NCBI GenBank assembly: GCA_963920665.1
Contig: OY987265.1
Span: 27,595,001-27,659,000 of the forward strand
Direction of reading: 5' to 3'
DNA from: Straminergon stramineum
Taxonomy: Eukaryota > Streptophyta > Bryopsida > Hypnales > Calliergonaceae
DNA: 64,000 nt
The notes under the pieces were generated by a model, which saw only the letters and a program-made list of their open reading frames with translations, did no database searches and was not told where the DNA came from. Positions 59,732 through 64,000 of the stretch are shown here, one piece after another (the stretch's first letter is position 1; each line of letters opens with the position of its first letter). Both the position numbers and the translations under genes were made by a program.

Positions 59732-62335
59732 TTAGGAATTGTAATTGTTGGGTGGAGGCATTGTAGAGAAAAGGAAGTTTGTAGAGTTTGCAAAATCTCT
59801 ATAAATTACAGGTTGAGAACTACTTGGGTTTGCTAATGTAGAGGACAGGCAAGATGAATGCATAATCGGAGTTGTCATTTGTGGAGGAGGGAGCTGACCT
59901 GTTGTTGCAAGGAAAGCTAGGTAGGAATCATAGCTAGGAACTTGTGTGTTAAAGGTTGCTTGTCCTAATGTAGGGGGTACAACTCCAGTGGGCGTCAACC
60001 ATAGCATCCTTGGTTCTATGCCTCCTATGGTGTGTGATATTGGTACCTGCAGTGAATTAAAGGCAGATGGACCGGCAAATAGACTTCTTGATGATCCTTC
60101 ACCATCCCTTGTTGTAGGAGGTAAGTCTCTCATATTCCTTGGTTGGCCTCCCCCTTGACCTCCTCTAGTAGCTGTAGATGATCTTTTTGCCTTCTTTGCT
60201 TGTTGTTGGCTTAATTTTTTAGCTCTTGCCTTCTCCCGTTGTCTTCTTCTCTCACACACTTGTAGCTTCTCTTCCTCCCTCTTTTGTTTCCTCTCTTCAC
60301 GCTCTTTAGTTTTTTTCTCCTTGTCTTTCCTTTTCTCCTCCATTGCTATATCCCTTTCAAGTGCTTGTTGCTAAAACTCTTTTTCAATGAGAATAATTGA
60401 TTTCGCCCAATCACAGTGTGCTTGTTCACCGTTTCGTCTCTACCTAGTAGCCCTGACTGGTGGCAAGGTCAGAAATTGGGTGATGGAGGGATTGGGGTTG
60501 CCTTCATCAAATTGCAATATTGAAGGCCGATCTTCACTATCATCATCTTCTTCTGTACACTCTGGCTGAATGTAGTAGTGATCTATCTTCTCTTGGAGCT
60601 GGGTTGGGATTCCTTCTTCAAATATGGTGGAACTATCTTTACGCAACTCTTCTTGCACAATAGCATCTTCTTGTGGGAAAAGCTCAAATGGTGTCATCTT
60701 GTCATCCATAGCATGCTCATTGAAAGGTATTATCCCTGTACATTGAAATGCTTTTTGTATGTTGGCTTCAGTCAAAGCTTTTTGGAGCCCTAAAGATTCC
60801 CATTGTGCCAATAGTTGCTTGTTGGCTGCCTTATTCACTTGATTGCGTTGAGTCCACCAGTTACGGTATGCCCTAAATGCATTTTTGAACGATTTGAATA
60901 TGCAAACATCCAAAGGTTGCAATGCGTGACTCGTGTGGGAAGGAAGAGTAATCATGTCCAAGCCCATTTCGTGAGCCTCCTAAACTGCATCCAATGTGAC
61001 ATATGAGCTATGGCCGTTCAAGATTAGAGGATGGCGCATCTTAGATGATATCCCCCCTCTCTCTTGTACACACTTCTTGAAATGGGCTAGCCAAGCATAG
61101 AATATTGTGGATGTCATCCAAGCTTTTGGCTGCATAGCCATGCATGCTCCATCTTCACACAGCTTAATATAATCTTCCCGAACTCGTTTTCCTTTGAAGA
61201 TGTACAAATTAGGTATAGATGTCCTAACATCATTTATACATACCAAGACTGAACACCACTCTCTTTCATCAAGGATAATGGAATGAACAGATCTGCTACC
61301 AATGCGTGCAACAACTTTGGCACCTCCATTTCTTCCAGCTTGGCAACCTATTTCGTCACAATTCCAAATCTGATTTGGAGCATAGTGATGTTTATCAGTA
61401 AGTGTCTTCAAATTCTCATAGAAACTTCGAACATTTTTTGGACATAGGCCTTTAGCTCGAGCCACTTCAAGGGGTTGAGACACTCTTAGAGAGAATTCGG
61501 GCTATCGTTTTCTAAACCATCGAACCCATCCTCTACCTAGCATGTCGTTATCATCCCATGGTGTGGAATGATTCTTTGTGATTTCCCCGACCTTAACGCG
61601 CAGGTTAAACATAGTGATGGGGTGCCCTAAATCTGTTAATTTGAAGCACCAGTTAAGAAGCTCCTCTTCTTCCTCCTTTGATAGAATTGGTGAAGCTCCA
61701 CGCTTACAATTGTGAGTAGAGCCGTACACATGTCCACGAAGTAATGTATGAGGTATTCCAAAAACTAATGAAGCTGTTTTGATCTTCATTCCATTTTCTA
61801 TTGCTTGGAGAGCTGCCTGTAATTGTTGATTTGTCCAATTCCCATTCTTCCGTCTCCTATCTCTATGTCTCGGACGTCCTCCTTTCTTCTGTAAATTGTT
61901 GTGGTTGATGTTTTCAAGTGGGGTGGGTTGTTCTTGTCCTCTCTCTACAAATTCAACAAGAGCAAGAGTGCAGTTCATGTCAATTGCACTAGGAGTAGGA
62001 CAGGTACCTTGGGTTCTATATGGAGCTTCAACTGGATTCTTCTACGACAAATTTGGGCGACTCCTATTGCAATGCCTTGTTGATTTGGCCCCTTCTTTCT
62101 TCCTGTTCCAATCTTGTTCATTCCTCTTTGCTGTTGGTCTAGTACGGTTGCTTTTGTCTGCTATGGAATGCTTCCATCCTTGGCACCTGACTTCCTCAGA
62201 GTAACAAATATTACTTGCATCTTCAAATCCTTCAACACTACTACCATCACTATTGTCCTGTGTTTCATCTAAGGTATTTTTCTCATAGTCTAATCCATTG
62301 GGAAATCCTTGAAGTTCTCCTTTTTCTACTACCAT
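59732..62335 (-). pseudogene. Dead pogo/Tigger-type transposase (HTH plus DDE_1 endonuclease)
   Basis: A single minus-strand frame of 868 codons from ATG 62333-62335 to TAA 59732-59734, broken by five in-frame TAG codons (62042, 61502, 60980, 60440 and 60371). An N-terminal acidic part is followed by an HTH region (WTNQQLQAALQAIENGMKIK, TASLVFGIPHTLLRGHVYG, WVRWFRKR). The DDE_1 domain has the first acid in NQIWNCDEIGC, the second site LILNGHSS, and the third acid in LPSHTSHALQPLDV. The C-terminal tail is a Lys/Glu/Arg-rich coiled segment (MEEKRKDKEKKTKEREERKQ). The second catalytic Asp is Asn, a further loss. No introns or frameshifts are needed. Ends of the element and a TA duplication were not found. 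It is not functional as it stands. Confidence 0.9.
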
Positions 62336-63235
62336 ATTTTTAGTTGAGAACGCATACAACCTCTAGAAATATTCATAGTTGAAAAACTTTGAACTCTCTC
62401 AAGAAAGCCCACTTCTTGCACTATATCTCTATGGAAATGAATGTAAATAGACGATTGCAAGAGCTAATGTTACAGAGAGCCAACTAAAATCACTAAGCTT
62501 CGAATTGAAAATGAAGACTTGAACAAGGAGAAGGAATTGTGCTCGATTGTTGTTAAAAGGCACCTAGAAACGGCCTCTAGTGATCATAACTACAAGTGAG
62601 GGCGCACTAATATATTGCCACCATTGTTAATAAAACTATCAATTAGATTTAGCTAATTTGTCCCTTTAAGTACTATCAAGTAGTTATGTGCCTCTGCATG
62701 AATCATACTCCATGAAATGGAAATTAGTTACCTGAATGCCATGTTAAACACATTAGTGTCTCAAATATGGGTTTAATTACCGCCGAATTTGTTTAGTGAC
62801 AGCTCTGACATATTCGCACTATGCATAAAACATGGACTGCAAGACCCCCATATTTTACAGTAAACACTGAAAGATGGTTTTAATACCACTCTACTATTAC
62901 TTTTAAGTGTTTTTCATTGGTGTGGAAAAGGGTACAGGGACGCTTTTGGGTGTTTTCACCTTATGGCAGGGTCTTCCCTTGGTTCAATGTATTGTTTCCT
63001 CTATCAATGAAAATTGTCCATGTGTTTCAAAAAATAATTTTTAAAATTTTCTTATTGTGAATAAAGAAATCATTAAGAATAATAATATAGGTGGGTAAGC
63101 CCAAAATTTTGAAGTGGACCTAAACCAAGTGAGCAGAAAATTATAAACCCTTCAAAGAAAAACATTAGATAAGGTTTATACAGGTCAACTTTCTCTTGGT
63201 TTTAGTCATAACATATGAACATTGTATGTTCACAC
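62336..63235. other. Stretch upstream of the transposase, no gene seen
   Basis: It may contain the 5' end of the pogo-type element. No terminal inverted repeat matching the sequence beyond 59.7 kb was recognised, and no ORF is supported. Confidence 0.45.
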
Positions 63236-63238
63236 ATG

Positions 63239-63565
63239 TACACCAAGTAAAAATTAGTTAGGGCTATTAGAGTTGTCAAATTTTGATATTCTAAATGTAG
63301 GCCTTCTATTTGTCAATGTTGTAATAAAAAAAATTTGAAAAATATATGTACTTCTTGTGTTTAGAGATGGACACCAAGTAATAATTAGGTATGGCTATTA
63401 GAGTGGTTGAATTTTTATTTTGGGGGGTTTAGGACTTCTATAAGTCAAATATAAAAAAGAAAAAATGGGAACATATGTCCTAGTTTGGAGGCATATATGT
63501 ACACCAAGAAGTCATTATAAAGGGATATTAGAGTAGTCAAATTTTCATATTTCTAAATTTAGGCC
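63239..63565 (+). repeat. Diverged ~130-bp tandem repeat, about 2.5 units
   Basis: Units begin at about 63241, 63371 and 63501 with acaccaagtaaaaattagt, acaccaagtaataattaggt and acaccaagaagtcattataa. Each is followed by ctattagagt-like and aaatttaggcct-like blocks. Confidence 0.7.
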
Positions 63566-63815
63566 TTTCCACTAGAAGAAAATGAAGGGTTTTGCGACTA
63601 CACTGTGCAACTGTTTTTTCAGTTGTATAGGACACTTGCAACTAGTTTGTGACTAGTGATATTCTGGAGAGTTGTAGCTGCAGTGGACACCCTAAAATCT
63701 AAGATTCAAGTGCAACAATTGCAAAAGTCATGCCTTGTATGCAACTTGTTTGCGACTTGCAGATTTGTAGATTTAAAAAATTTTAATCTCAATGATTTGT
63801 AAATTTCAGAATTTC

Positions 63816-64000
63816 ATATCAACCTTCTTTCTAGATTTTTGAATTTCAGAACTACATTTTTCTAGATTTCAAAATTTCAAATCTACCTTTTTCTAGATTC
63901 AGATCTACCTTCTTTTTAGATTTTTGAATTTCAGAACTACCTTTTTTCTAGATTTCAAATTTTCAAATTTACCTTTTTCTAGATACAGATCTTCCTTATT
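63816..64000 (+). repeat. ~85-bp tandem repeat running off the window edge
   Basis: About two units with ctagatttttgaatttcag, aactacatttttctagattt and caaatctacctttttctaga. The array continues to the last base, so its full size is unknown. Confidence 0.75.

Noticed and set aside
59732..62335. UAG recoding or nuclear U-to-C editing rescuing the transposase and P58IPK stops
   Set aside because: ATM and URT1 show normal codon use and URT1 ends in TAG; a one-base deletion and a lost catalytic Asp show true decay.

Overview
The window looks like nuclear DNA of a land plant. It has short (about 100-500 bp) GT-AG introns, two recognisable plant-type multi-exon genes, CAG/TAG-type decay of transposon genes, and a solo LTR with a target-site duplication. 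Short introns and high divergence from Arabidopsis suggest a non-seed plant such as a moss or other bryophyte. That is an inference, and no species call is made.

Region 1 (1-28,953, minus strand) is almost wholly one very large gene, the checkpoint kinase ATM. The start codon and first seven exons are at the right-hand end, middle exons are spread across 10-26 kb, FAT-domain exons lie at 6.6-9.8 kb, and the PI3K-like kinase domain is at 1.1-3.4 kb. The last kinase exons and the FATC domain are not visible and should lie beyond base 1. At least four copies of one dispersed ~0.2 kb repeat sit in its introns.

Region 2 (28,954-30,057) is a compact head-to-head intergenic region shared by ATM and the next gene. 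It holds a tandem TGACGT (bZIP/TGA-type) cluster and a telomere-like CCCTAA pair.

Region 3 (30,058-36,293, plus strand) is a complete nine-exon gene for a URT1-type RNA uridylyltransferase. The exon model closes exactly in frame (1,044 residues). It has a long disordered N-terminus, one GC-AG intron, an overlapping out-of-frame upstream ORF, and a fifth copy of the ATM intronic repeat.

Region 4 (36.3-53.4 kb) is AT-rich and essentially gene-free. It holds decayed ORFs (38.8-40.25 kb), tandem repeats, and a pair of large inverted copies of one non-autonomous element (45.2-47.1 and 50.0-51.1 kb).

Region 5 (53.4-64 kb) is an accessory and decay zone. It contains a solo LTR with a perfect 5-bp duplication, a 5'-truncated pseudogene of the ER co-chaperone P58IPK/DNAJC3, unidentified exon-like blocks, and a dead pogo/Tigger-type (DDE_1) transposase. 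The seven premature in-frame stops in the last two genes are all TAG where glutamine CAG is the likely ancestral codon. This is the signature expected from deamination of CHG-methylated cytosines. No CRISPR, rRNA or tRNA genes were recognised.
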